In this document: positions 23,985 to 36,200 of the stretch, piece after piece
Position numbering within the stretch: the stretch's first letter is position 1
How the letters are laid out: the number at the start of each line of letters is the position of its first letter
Assembly (NCBI GenBank): GCA_012934845.2
Contig: WNNJ02000350.1
Span: forward strand, 124,001-188,000
Origin: Pomphorhynchus laevis
Taxonomy: Eukaryota > Acanthocephala > Palaeacanthocephala > Echinorhynchida > Pomphorhynchidae
Length of the DNA: 64,000 nucleotides
Direction: 5' to 3'
Made by a program: the position numbers and the translations under genes
The notes under the pieces: model-generated
The model's input: only the letters and a program-made list of their open reading frames with translations
Told to the model about the DNA's origin: nothing
Databases searched by the model: none

Positions 23985-24298
23985 GTCACTTTCAGATCGT
24001 CAATTTCAGATAGTCAATTTCAGATGGTCAATTTCAGATGGTCAATTTCAGATGGTCAATTTTAGATCGTCAATTTCAAATCGTCAATTTCAGATCGTCA
24101 ATTTCAGATCGTCAATTTCAGATCGTCAATTTCAGATCGTCAATTCCAGATCGTCAATTTCAGATCGTCAATTTCAGATCGTCAATTTCAGATGGTCAAT
24201 TTCAGATGGTCAATTTCAGATGGTCAATTTCAGATGGTCAATTTCAGATGGTCAATTTCATATCGTCAATTCCAGATCGTCAATTTCAAATCGTCAGA
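23985..24298 (+). repeat. 14-bp minisatellite
   Basis: About 22 tandem copies of GATCGTCAATTTCA with GATGGTCAATTTCA variants arranged in blocks. The long plus-strand frames across it are by-products of a stop-free unit and have no signal peptide or flanking domain. Confidence 0.9.
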
Positions 24299-24329
24299 AC
24301 AAAAAAAATTAACAGCTTAAACATGCACT

Positions 24330-24945
24330 TGCCCTCCCTTCAACTCGAACTTTACAACCAGCTGAAAGTTCGCGTTCGATTCAGCTGTCGAGCATCTCGA
24401 GCGTTGATCCCAGCTTGCGTCGTTCAACAGGAACCATGCAATCAGTTGAAGATTGTTATAATTCAAAAACGAGTATCGACAATTAGTTGCGTATCGCAAC
24501 CATAGGAGTGCAGCGTGGACAATCATTCAATGAACTGTAACATTCATGAAAAGTCAGTTGGCGATTCGAGTTGGATTCCGCTCTCGAGCATATCCAGCGT
24601 CGATTCCAGCTTGCGCCCTTTAACTGGAACCATACAATCAGTTGAATATTCGCGTTCGATTCCGCTGTCGAGAATCTCGAGCGCCAATTCCGGCTTGCGC
24701 CCTTTAACAGGAACCATACAATCGGTTGAAAATTCGCGTTCGATTCCGCTGTCGAGTATCTCCTGCGTCGATTCCAGCTTGCCCCCTTCAAACTGAACTA
24801 TGGAATCAGTTGAATATTCGCGTTCGATTTCGCTATCGAGCATCTCGAGCGTCGATTCCAGCTTGGGCCCTCCGACAGGAATCATACAATCAGTTGAAGA
24901 TTCGCGTTCTATTCCGCTGTCGAGTCTCTCCAGCGTTGCTTCCTA
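24330..24945. repeat. 84-bp tandem array (28 codons per unit)
   Basis: About seven imperfect units of about 84-87 bp, each with TTCGCGTTCGATTCCGCTGT and GTCGATTCCAGCTTG. The minus strand is open from 24885 to 24544, with a 28-residue repeat carrying LDSGIEREYSTD. The unit length is a multiple of three and most changes between units are substitutions, so former coding is possible. I see no start, signal peptide or domain outside the array. The plus strand is also partly open and runs into the RT element at 25.2 kb, so the array could be part of that element's 5' end. Confidence 0.7.
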
Positions 24946-25159
24946 TCTGTCACATTCCAATATTTAAATTCCATTTACATCTAGGTGCTCGTTCTGCAAA
25001 CGTCCAATCCGGGTATCTAAAAATGGCCTGTCTAGAGTCCACGAGCCAGGTAATCCACGTTGCCCAGGCTCAAACAAGCTGTCAATTAGTATTCCAGCAT
25101 CCTTATATTCACAATCGCCTTGCGATATTCCAAGTTCAGTCGATAAACATATCATCTCA

Positions 25160-27130
25160 GATGTTATTATTGCTTCGGCAGACTTAGATTATCGACTCCT
25201 CAAAGCTATTACACAACCCACCAAGCTCGGGCGGTACTTCCCTCGCGCTGCTCGCCCGACAGCTGCCTTCAGTCTTAGTAAGTGTATTAATAATGTTCTC
25301 CGTTCTTCTCTCGAGGATGAGAACTGTTTCCGTCTGTTGACCTTTGCAAGATCGACTTTGATACTCCGCGACAAAAAGGGCACAAGACGATCATTATCTT
25401 CAATGATTAAGAAAGCATGTGAATCTCCAGATCAAATATTAGAAAATATGATAGAATTGCATCACACAATCCAATCATCAAATCAGTTCCAGAATTCTCA
25501 AACGAGGCCGATATACTGCAAATACACCAGAAACAAGTTAAACGCGATTAACCGAATTAAACGCCTTTAACTCGGAAAATCGAAATTGTGTTTTGGACTC
25601 CGTGCAACTCCATATTCATGAGCTCCTTCGTTTCGTAGCTTTATGCTACGGTACTGATACACGCCTTCTCTATGGTGAAAACAGCATTTGGTCGCGAAAC
25701 GGTGTTCAACAGGGCGACCCCATCGGTCCACTACTTTTCGCTCTCGCTTTAAAGAAAATGACATAATCTTTAAAAAGCGAACTTAAAATTTGGTATCTCG
25801 ACTACGGAATGCTCGGAGGTGACGTTCAATCTCTTCTCGAAGACTTCAAGTCTATCAGAAAGTTTTCGAGCGATCTTGGTCTGCAGCTCAACGAACCGAA
25901 ATACGAGATTATTGTCGATAGCCATTGTTCGCTACATCTTCTCGATTTTTTACTTACCGCCGTTATTTTGCCTTTAAGCTCATGCAACGTACTGGGCTCG
26001 CCATTAGATCCATCTCAGCAGACCGCGAGAGCACTCGTCACAGCAATTGATCAATTACGCTTGGTCGGATCCAGACTTGTTCAGCTCTACAGTCAAGACG
26101 CGTTTTCTATTTTGCGTTACATTTCTGGACTACCCCAAATCCAGTACCTTCTGCGTACAACGCCTTGTTTCCTACACAAAGACGTACTGCAACAATTTGA
26201 CAATACGATGCGAAGCCTATGTGAAAGCGTCATGAACGTATCTCTCGTGGATCGAGCCTGGCGTCAGACGAATCTTCCGATCAAATCTGGGAGTGGAAGT
26301 CGTGAGATCAGAGAATGTAGCTATCCCATCCTTCGTCGCATCGATTCGTGCCACACACGATGAAGTGAAGGTCCTCCTCCCCGTCGGTGGTCTCGTCGAC
26401 TAACATTGCGTCTAATCTCTTCTTTTTTGCTACGGCCATTAATTTGTGGAAGTACTGCTTCTCATCTCTTCTTTTTTGCTACGGCCATTAATTTGTGGGA
26501 GTACTGCTTCTCAGAGGAAGCTCCAGTGGACCAAAGCCTTCAATCACACTGGACCATTCCATATTTTGCGTCGCATCACACAGCTCTTTTACAAAGCTCG
26601 GAAGATGACCTTGATAGTTCTAAATTACTGTCATTCCACAACAAGTTTTCAGGATCTTTCCTAATAGCTATTCCTTCCAAATATTTCGGTACAAGACTGG
26701 ATGATAGGTCATTCGAGCTGGCGATCTCTATCCGTTTGGGCCGACTTCACAATGCGGCTGTCAGATGTGATTACGCGTCTAATTCTGATATTCTTCACGC
26801 TCTGGATTGTCGACACGCCAGTTCGAGATTTTGGCGTCACACCGCAGTCAACCACCTGCTTTAGTCCGCCCTGATATCTGCTGGATACCCCTGCAGGCTG
26901 GTACCCATCGGATCATCGCTTGGACCCATCTACGATAATGTGTCAACCAGAAGCATTCGAAACTCTGGGTTGCCTTGGCCTAGCAACAGTTAAATTTCTC
27001 AAGGACTTAGGATGACCCCTATCAAAAGCAATAGGAGATTTCAAAGCTGGCCGATATTTGACTCAGAGAATAGGCATCGCTGTTCAGCTCGGAAACGCGG
27101 CATGCCTGCTGTTGGCTTCTCTGCTTTAGA
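25160..27130 (+). mobile_element. Non-LTR-like RT element, decayed
   Basis: An RT of the branch with GVQQGDPIGPLLFALAL (motif B), WYLDYGMLGGD (motif C; YLDY where the family normally has YLDD) and LGLQLNEPKYEI. The open stretch 25809-26363 covers the post-catalytic region. Bases 26406-26864 encode the C-terminal part with NLWEYCFSEEAPVDQSL and RLDDRSFELAISIRLG. A tandem duplication of about 50 bp (26411-26510) breaks the frame. Several stops and frame changes make it inactive. I cannot place it in a named clade. It ends about 115 bp before the first exon of the LPP gene. Confidence 0.65.
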
Positions 27131-27244
27131 TTTTGTTGATTTATTTTTATAAAATTATCAACTATTTCGCAATTAATCTAAAATAATTTTAATCTAAAAT
27201 TCATGTTTTTCTCAATTGAATTTTTTCTCAATTGAATTTTGTAG

Positions 27245-30200
27245 ATGCGAAAACAGAATCTACTTACGATTATTTTTTTGGCTTGTCTGCTGTTATGTAT
27301 GTATACATTTCAAAAAATAAGTTAAAATATTTAATTATTAAAAATTAGTTTAAAATCTTTACATTTTAAAAGCATTCATAACGTTTATGCTCATTAACAA
27401 TCTTGGTAAGCCGATTGTGAGAGGATTTTATTGTAATGACCAGACGATAACGAAGCCGTACCGAGAATCAACCATAAAAACATCAGTCAATATCCTAATT
27501 GGTATTCTATTTTTTCTCATAACTGTAAGAAATACAAATTCTGCGTTTTCCTTATTTAATGTATATATTAATAGTTTTTTGCGGCTGAAGGATACCGGTT
27601 GCAATCTAATCGAGAGCTGATTACGATCAGGGAAATTGTGAAAGTGGGAAAATATACAATTTACGTTAGAACTTGGATTATTGATTGGTGTTTAGTTATT
27701 TGTAGGTATTCGCTAAAATTTTAGAAATCTTATTTGATATTTATTATTAAAAAATACGACAAATGATAGCTTTTGAATACCTTTCAACTACTTAAAATTA
27801 TCATGTTATAAGTGATAGCTTTTGAATTCAACTACTTAAAATTCCACACCAGCTTTTTGGAAAATTTTAAAATTCGAAAAACTTGGCATTTAAATAATAC
27901 ATTTTAAGAAATTCTGATAGAAATGGGATTTACAAATTGGGTTACCAATAGGCATTTCTACAACTGCATATTGCTAATTATAATAATAATTATTATTTTT
28001 TATTAACAAACATTTAAAATCGTACAATTATGGTTCCCGCAAATGGGTCTCTATTCATTAAATATTTGCAATATTGAAATCATTATTAGATTATCTTAAT
28101 TACCGGCGAATTTATCGACGACCGAGAACCCATTGAAATCATATTCTTTGTTGGGGTACAAAGGAGCGTTTATCAACGGCTGTATAGCATTTTGTTACCA
28201 ATAAGCATTTCTACAACTGCCTATCGGTAATAAAATGAATGCTCGATTATTCTCAGTTAGAAATATATTTATCTTAATTTTGTATATAATTTTACAGGTC
28301 AAAGTTAGGGAATTTTAATAAAATAGGAAATATTTATATTTCTTAACGAGCAAACGTTAATTGCTTAACGAGCGAATTTCAAGTATTTTTCTTTGCGTTC
28401 TAACTTTCCCATTACTGGAAAGTCCTAACTTTCCTGTAAATATAGAAACATGATACCTAACGATATAAAAATATCGTTAGGTATAAAATATCGATACCTA
28501 ACGATATAAAAAATATTGAAATAAAACCTCATCATTCGTATGTGAGGTTTATCGGGAAATAAAAGTATCATTTTATGATACTATCATTTTATCATTTTAT
28601 TATGATTCTTGTCAAAAATTGGCTGCTAGAATCTTGAGTAAATGGAATTCATCGAAAGATACCTTTTAAAAGCATTCATTACAGAATTTTATTATAATTA
28701 ATAATTATTTATTTATTAATTATTTGTTTAACTGCTAACAGCTTCAAAAGGTAGCATCACAATGTGTTTGCGGAGATGAGACATCACTCGCACATTCACT
28801 TTCTTGCAGACATCAAGGTACAACCATTGTTTGCCACAACTGTGTGAGAGAGACATTCTAGCTTCAGCTCTGCGCCCGGTTTGTTTGAATGTACGAATTG
28901 AGCCTAAGCCGCAACCTGTTCCGGATGTTCTCGAATTTGAGTCGCTTGCAACGCGTGATCGTTGTGCTCGTCTTGACATTGAATTCATCGGCTTTCATGG
29001 ATGTCAAGCGGAGCGGTTTCTAGTGGACGTTTCTATATTTAACACATATGCTCCGTCTTATCGTAATAATTCACCACAATGTGCGTTTGAGTACCACAGT
29101 TTGAGTACCTTAGTTTGTATCGAGACGAAGTACGTTCGCTGCGACAGAAAATAAGCATCGCTTAAGTCAGAAATATTTCGGCTTGCTCCCGGAAAAAGTA
29201 TTTAGACTAATTTCACATTTCCTGACAATTTCAAAATTATAAAGTTATGTATGGGCCCATTTGCGAGAACCCCTTTTCCTGTAAATATAAATAGATATAA
29301 TATAATAGATATAAATATATAATATAATAATAAATTATATATTAATAATTATATATTAATAAATTATATATTAATTATAATATGATAATAAATTATTATA
29401 TAAAACATATTAATAAATTAATAATCGATTTTTTGTAAATTTATTTAATTCATTTACATATTATTATATTATTTTGTACAAAAAACGTTATATATTCACA
29501 AACAGCGTGAAATTTCACTCGAACAACCAATTGATGAAGGTACGGTTGATTAAGACTGAATAATAAAAAGATAAACTGATTAGAAATATATAAAGTACCT
29601 ATGACTTAATTTGGTGTAGCCAATTAAAAAATATAAGTATCTTAATTTAGAAAAATTAAAGGCGTAAATAAATGGTGGTAAATTGACAACATAAATTTTG
29701 TGCTTACAAATTGCTGTAAAGTTTTATTATCTTTTATATAAGAAAAGATGCACTATCAAAAACTATTAATTTTGTTTTAAGTTGATATACCTGTGCTGCC
29801 ACATTTACGGTATTCATTTACTTCATGAATACCGCATTGTTTAATTAAAACTGTTGTATTAATTAAATTGTATTATAAAAATACCGTTGAATTAACATCC
29901 TATCTATTACACAAAATTATTAAACTATTAGGTATATTCTGATGTAGATTGTGACATTAACTTTAATAAAGAGAGTACGCATTAAATTAAATTAAAATAA
30001 TATTTTTTACTATTTTTTGCATATTGAATTTTGTTTTTCTAAACAAATAGTTTGGTTGTGTTTTGGTTGGTTAATCGAGTGTATAATCGCAGATACTATT
30101 AAAATCACAGTTGGAGTTCTAAGACCGCATTTTCACGACGTATGTAATACAGTAATCATCAATGACCAAATTAATTGTTCAATAAATACATCTATGTATG

Positions 30201-33200
30201 TTCAACCTGATCAATATGTTTGTAATAGCAGTTACAGTATGGATTTACAATACGAAATGAGGTAATAAATTGTATATCCTTTATACTTGCATAAATTGAG
30301 TAGAAAATCATTTGTTTCAAATCATGCTGGAGTAATCGCTTACTTAACAGGCTTTGCTACGGTGAGCGAAACTTATTTAGATTTGAATATTTTTATACTA
30401 CTAATCCTGTTTTGCGTTAGTTTCTCTAATACTTTTGAAAAAGATCTACACTTTTAATGTCAGTGTGACAAAATTCAAATCCATGTCACGTTCCTTTAAT
30501 TTTACTAAGAATGTGAAGATTACCTTAATTTAAGAAAAGCCGCGCAAATGAAGGTGATACTACAAGCAATTATAACACAATCAAGGCTCAATATCAAGGC
30601 ACAATTTTCAACAATATTACGTATTAGTAAATGTTCAATAACATTAGCTTTAAAGCTTCGATATTTGATATAAATATACTGATTGTAATTTACAGTTAAA
30701 TAACAAAGCCGCGCAAATGAAGGTAATACTACAAGCAATTATAACACAATCAAGGCTCAATATCAAGGCACAATTTTCAACAATATTACGTATTAGTAAA
30801 TGTTCAATAACATTAGCTTTAAAGCTTCGATATTTGATATAAATATACTGATTGTAATTTACAGTTAAATAACAAATATCAATATTTAAATTTATATTGA
30901 AAACAAATTATTAAAGCAATTTTCTTATATTTAATCAGATAATAGTATATTAGAACGCAATTTTGTAAAACCAGAGCTTTCGCAACAAATTTACAATTAA
31001 AAGCTAAAATCATAAAATAAATAAATTAAATATTAATTTATAAAATGCTGAAAGATGAAATTAAAGAAACATGAGATCATTTCTTGCCAAGGATTCCAAT
31101 TTAGAACTTGAATTTAATATCTTTTTTAAATATTAAAATTATTAATTGAAATTTTGATGATTGTTTAATTCTGCACATTACTCTTATCCAATCTATAATG
31201 ACTATTTTATTCTGCACGTTACTTTAATCATATCTAAGAGCCAACAGCAGTACGCTACATTTCAGTATTGGTGAACTTCATCAGCTACTGATCCATTACA
31301 TTTTGCAAATTTAATTGAAATCACATCTGATTTTAACTTAAATCATCGTTAGTAGGGGAATAATCTACCTTCAATTTTAAAAGCTACCTAATTTTCACAA
31401 TTAATACTATTATCAAACTAGTCATCTATAGTTTGTTACCAGTGAAATTTTGATAAATATTTTATTCTGCACGATACTTTGATCCTATCTATACGCCAAC
31501 AACAGTACGCTACATTTCAGTATTGGGGACCTCATCAGCTACTGATCCAATACCAACGTTTCTGGTTCCGTCTTTTTATATGTTGACTGACGATTACTCG
31601 ATTATTCTGCGGTATTGACAATTAGATTAAATTAAAGACTCGTCTTACATTTTGCAAATTTAATTGAAATCATTTTTGATTTCAAATTAAATCTTCGTTA
31701 GTAGTCCAATTGGACTGGTAAATCGCTTAAATTTAGTGAGGGAATAATATAAAATCATAATTTATCGATTATACTTAAATAAAAATATTGGATGATGCTG
31801 AAATTGCAACTACATAATTTGATGTCCATTTTGGTGTCCATTTCAATAAAAACATACATATTAAATTTAAATACCTTTAAATTTAAATGTAAAGTGTTTT
31901 GTATTTTTCATAAAATCAAATTGTTTCTGAAAATCAAATTTTTATCTAAATTTTACCGTCAAAAATATTCCAATATTCTAACAAGTTATTACCCTCTTAA
32001 TCGTGATCACGGCCTCAAACCCAGAAGGATCTGAGACCCAAACCGATCCAACACGCCACTTTCCGACTAAACCACCCGGGGTCTTTCACCCCCCCCCAAA
32101 GAATTCAGTCGGTGCGGACTATGCTGGGTAAACGAGAGACAAGGAGCTTAAGAAACCTTAGTCTTTGCTCTCGGGGGACGTCCTGTCGAAAAGAAGACTA
32201 ATCCCGAGATAGCCCAAGTGTTCCAAAGGCGCACTTGGGTTTTCCCTTTCAATGACAGATGCTGAGCCCGTTTCAGGGCCCACCTAGCTTTCTTCAGGAT
32301 ACGTTTGAGTCTATCCAGGTCAGCTTTTGCCGACCAGTTCACCGTAACGGTGAACCCCAGGTATTTTACTTGACTTGTGAAGGTAAGGAGTGGTTCAGAG
32401 GCAAATATGGAGGAGAGCGCAGAGAGTGCTAATCTCCTAAGTTATTGCTTTGTAGTAGGAGTGCCATTAAAGACAACCGCTTACGATTTGGCGGAGTTTA
32501 AAATGAGATTGGATATGGGTAATTGGTATTTTAATCTTAAAAAGAAACGGCTGATGTCAGAGACTACGTCTTTACACCTGTGTCCAGTGAACAGGGCTGT
32601 GGTGTCATCAGCGTACACCACAAGACGTTGTTCGCGTTTAAAAATTTTGAATAGGTTAATGGAGGCAGCAAGATATAAGATAGGAGAAAGTGCGGATCTT
32701 TGAGGTACACCCGTAATAGTGTAGAACTGACGCGCATCAGGGTCGTCTTCATAATAAAATCGCTTGGTGTACATCAGTATCTCTACCTTGTTCACAATTC
32801 TCGCAGGCAACCCGAGGGACCTGAGAGAAGAGATCACAAAAGGAATGGAGATGCGGTCAAATGCAGCAGAAAAGTCAAGGAAAACAGCCACAACTAGACG
32901 ATGGCTATTCTTCCGACAAAACTGCTCCACCCCACCAACTGCTGAATGGACCGAGCGACCTTTAACGAACACATGAAAACCTGGAGGGATCAAATTAAGC
33001 CTTCTTAAATGGTCGCGGATTTTACGCGCAAGCGCTTTTTCGTAAATCGACACGAGGGCAGTTTGAATCGAGATGGGTCGCAGATCTTTAGGGCATGAGC
33101 AGGATTTTTCTTAGGAATAAAAACACGCGTACTAATATTGATGCCTGCTACATCGGATGGGGAGGCTAAAAGCATTGTGACGGCCACCTCTCTTCTCTGA

Positions 33201-36200
33201 TCAGCTGTTAAAAGCTGGCAGACCCGAGAAGAAAGTGGAGCGACGGATTTGGAGGTGCCCGGGGGTGGACCCCAGGAGTTAAGGATATCCGTAACAGATA
33301 AATCCCTACTCCTGAAGTTACACCAAGGCGGGATTGGTTGAGGTGATTGCGTGGCTCCATAGTTGTGTAGAGCTAGTGACTCCTCCAAAACTCTATCAAC
33401 ACCTACATTCCCTAGCCAACCCAATGCTCTATCCTTCCAGCAAACAAACTTCTCCTTCTTGAAAATCTTCTAAAAGGAAGACTGAGAATGATTAAGTTCG
33501 GTTAAACTCTCATTTCCTATTTTGTGGAAGAGCTGGATAGCCGCCTGAAAGAAGGCCATTCTGATCGGATCAAAGTGAAACCTCGTTCTAAGCAACGTAT
33601 CCTCCTCAATTCTCCAACGAATTAGGTCATGAGAGGTGGACAATTGTTAGCGCGACTGCTCCGTACAGAGGGGTTTAAGCAGCCACCTCGAGTGAAGCAG
33701 TAGAATGTCGTGGATTGAATTTGTTGATGTGCAATGAAAGGTAGGGGACGGTGGTTTTTGAATAAGATAATCGTTCCTAGCTCTGCGAAGTGCTGCGTTG
33801 ATCCAACGACCATTTCTGTCTTTAAAGTCTCCAAATATCATGTCATAGCCGTTATCAATAATACCATCCAGGAGGTCACGGTACTTGTGGATCTCCCCTG
33901 GACGAATGTAGACATTGGCTAGACTCAGGCGTTTACCGTTCTTACTGAGTGAAACTACCAAGCAAGACATGGCTGGACACGAGTAGTTAAATAGGAGGGA
34001 GGACCTTAAGGAGCACTTAACTAAGGTCAAAAGTCCTTGAGAAGAAGAGGAGTGAGGAGGGGTTATGCACGGAGTATAGTATGAACTGATATGCTTTGGG
34101 ATAAATTGAGTAATGTCCTGGGGGAGACGGATAGACCGCGTCTCCTGAAAGACTATAGCATCTGCATCTCTACCGGATAAAAGTCTAAGAGCAAAAGCAC
34201 TCTCTAATTCCACTGAATGATATCCAGTGAAAAAGGCTCACGAGTACTCTGCATTGTGATGGATTAGTTGGATGGGGGATTGCCTACCTAGACAGAGCTA
34301 GGTGCAGGAAGGTTTCCTTTCCCTCCACTAGCCTCATCCTGGGTAGCTACTTGCCCCTGGGCAACTTTGTCTTCATTTCCCCGGCGCTCCTTCTGCTTCT
34401 CTATGAGTTTGCCAATTTTGATTGGGGGACGGGATGGGCCGATGCCTCCCTTTTATTTGAGGATTTCGCAGTTGCTATAGGAATCTCCTTGTTAGTGCAC
34501 AAAGTTGACATCAGAGCAGTAATCATGCCTTGAATTTCCCTCTGAAATGACGCCATTCTCTCGTCAACTATTTTTAGAAGATCACTGTCGTTCATCCGAG
34601 TAGAAGCAGCTGAGTCGAAGAATCAGGTACCGGCTTCACAACCTTGCTAACATTTAGGAACTTGTTTTTATAAGCCTTGAGGCAGCAACACTTTCTGCTC
34701 CAGGCGGGGTGAACCTCACCGCAGATAAAGCAGGCTGGAGTGGAATCGCAGGAAAGAGAAGTCTGAAGGGAGGGGCACTCCAACTTCCCACACCTCCCAC
34801 AGAATGACACCGCTCTGCAGCTGGAGGCCCAGCGCCTTCATTTATGGCACCGGCTGCAGTGCGGAAAGGTAAGTTCGTCTTTGTCAATCAAGCAGAAACG
34901 TAAGTTGAACCCCATAAACGGGTTATACCTGGAATTGGCCACGATTTTCCCCTGTTCCACCGAAGTGGAGCTGAAGCCAACTGGTATCGGGTTACCAGAC
35001 TTGCTAGTTATCGAACAGAAATTAGTTAATTTGAAGGACTTTTCCAACAACTGTATGTCTGACTTATCCATGTGACAGGGAAGGCCAGTGATTTTGACCG
35101 TCCCCTGTATCGGTTTTTCAAGTAGTTCTCCTAGATTGGAGAGTTCGTTGTGAAAAATTTTTATGTATTCTGCAACTAATTCAGAAGAAGAGATTTTTAT
35201 CTGAGTATCAAACAGTTTAACCCAATTGAATATTATTCTCTTTGGAAACGAGGCGCAAAACTTTCTGAGAAAAATATTAAATAGCAGGTGCCTTTCTGTG
35301 GGCTTATTTATATTCATTATTACCAAATTCTTTAATTTTGGAACGGGGGAAGGACCTCCCCATCTTGAACAACACATAAAACTTCACTTGCCTCAGTCAT
35401 TGTAAATTCAGAAAGATTTACCTTTCCACTGGCTGTATGAAGCAGGTTAGATGTCATTTGAGCCGATTTTGAGTGCAAAACAGGATTCGTTTGATCAGCT
35501 CCGACGTTTATTTTTAGCATGTACTCTATAGTATTCTGATAAAAATTCTATATAGTATTCTATATAGTATACAGATACGCTATGTATCTGTTTATTTTAA
35601 TAATTTTGATAATGCAGTTGTTGTTTAAATATAACATCATTATTATTAAATATATATTATTACAGGAACGAAGAAGAAAATATCTTTTATTTGATAAAAA
35701 TTCTATATTTCGATAGCTCCTGCTATCATCAGGATTACAAAAGAAATGTTTCACAATTTGTTTCCCCCGTGTTTCCATCATTTATACAAAAATCCAAGCA
35801 TTGATGTGCCCCGCATTTCTACTTAAAAGAAAAAGATAATACTGAGAAACAAAACAATCATACACTAAAATTTTACACACATTTTAAAACAAACAAAAAG
35901 AAAGAAAACCCCAGAATCATAAAACAAAATAAAATTAAAATAATAACATAAGTGACAAAAAAATTAAACACGAGGGAAACAAATTGTGAAACATTTTTTG
36001 TAATCCTGATGATGATAGCAGGAGCTATCGAAATATAGAATTTTTATCAAATAACGGATATCTTCTTCTTCGTTCCTATAATAGCTATATCTGTGATTAG
36101 GAGTGTAAAAATAAAAAGATATATTTTCTTTCTTTAGATGCTGTTATTCTTTCGATGGCCATGGAAGGCTAAAAGGTACATATGTATGATTCCGGTTGTC

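Noticed and set aside
23985-24298. CRISPR-like array
   Set aside because: Contiguous 14-bp units without spacers in a eukaryotic genome.
24038-24505. 155-codon frame over the 14-bp array as a repeat protein
   Set aside because: Pure minisatellite translation with no domain, signal peptide or flanking exon.
28001-28600. Possible extra LPP exon
   Set aside because: No stretch matches the expected segment; exon 3 at 27617-27701 already satisfies phase and position.
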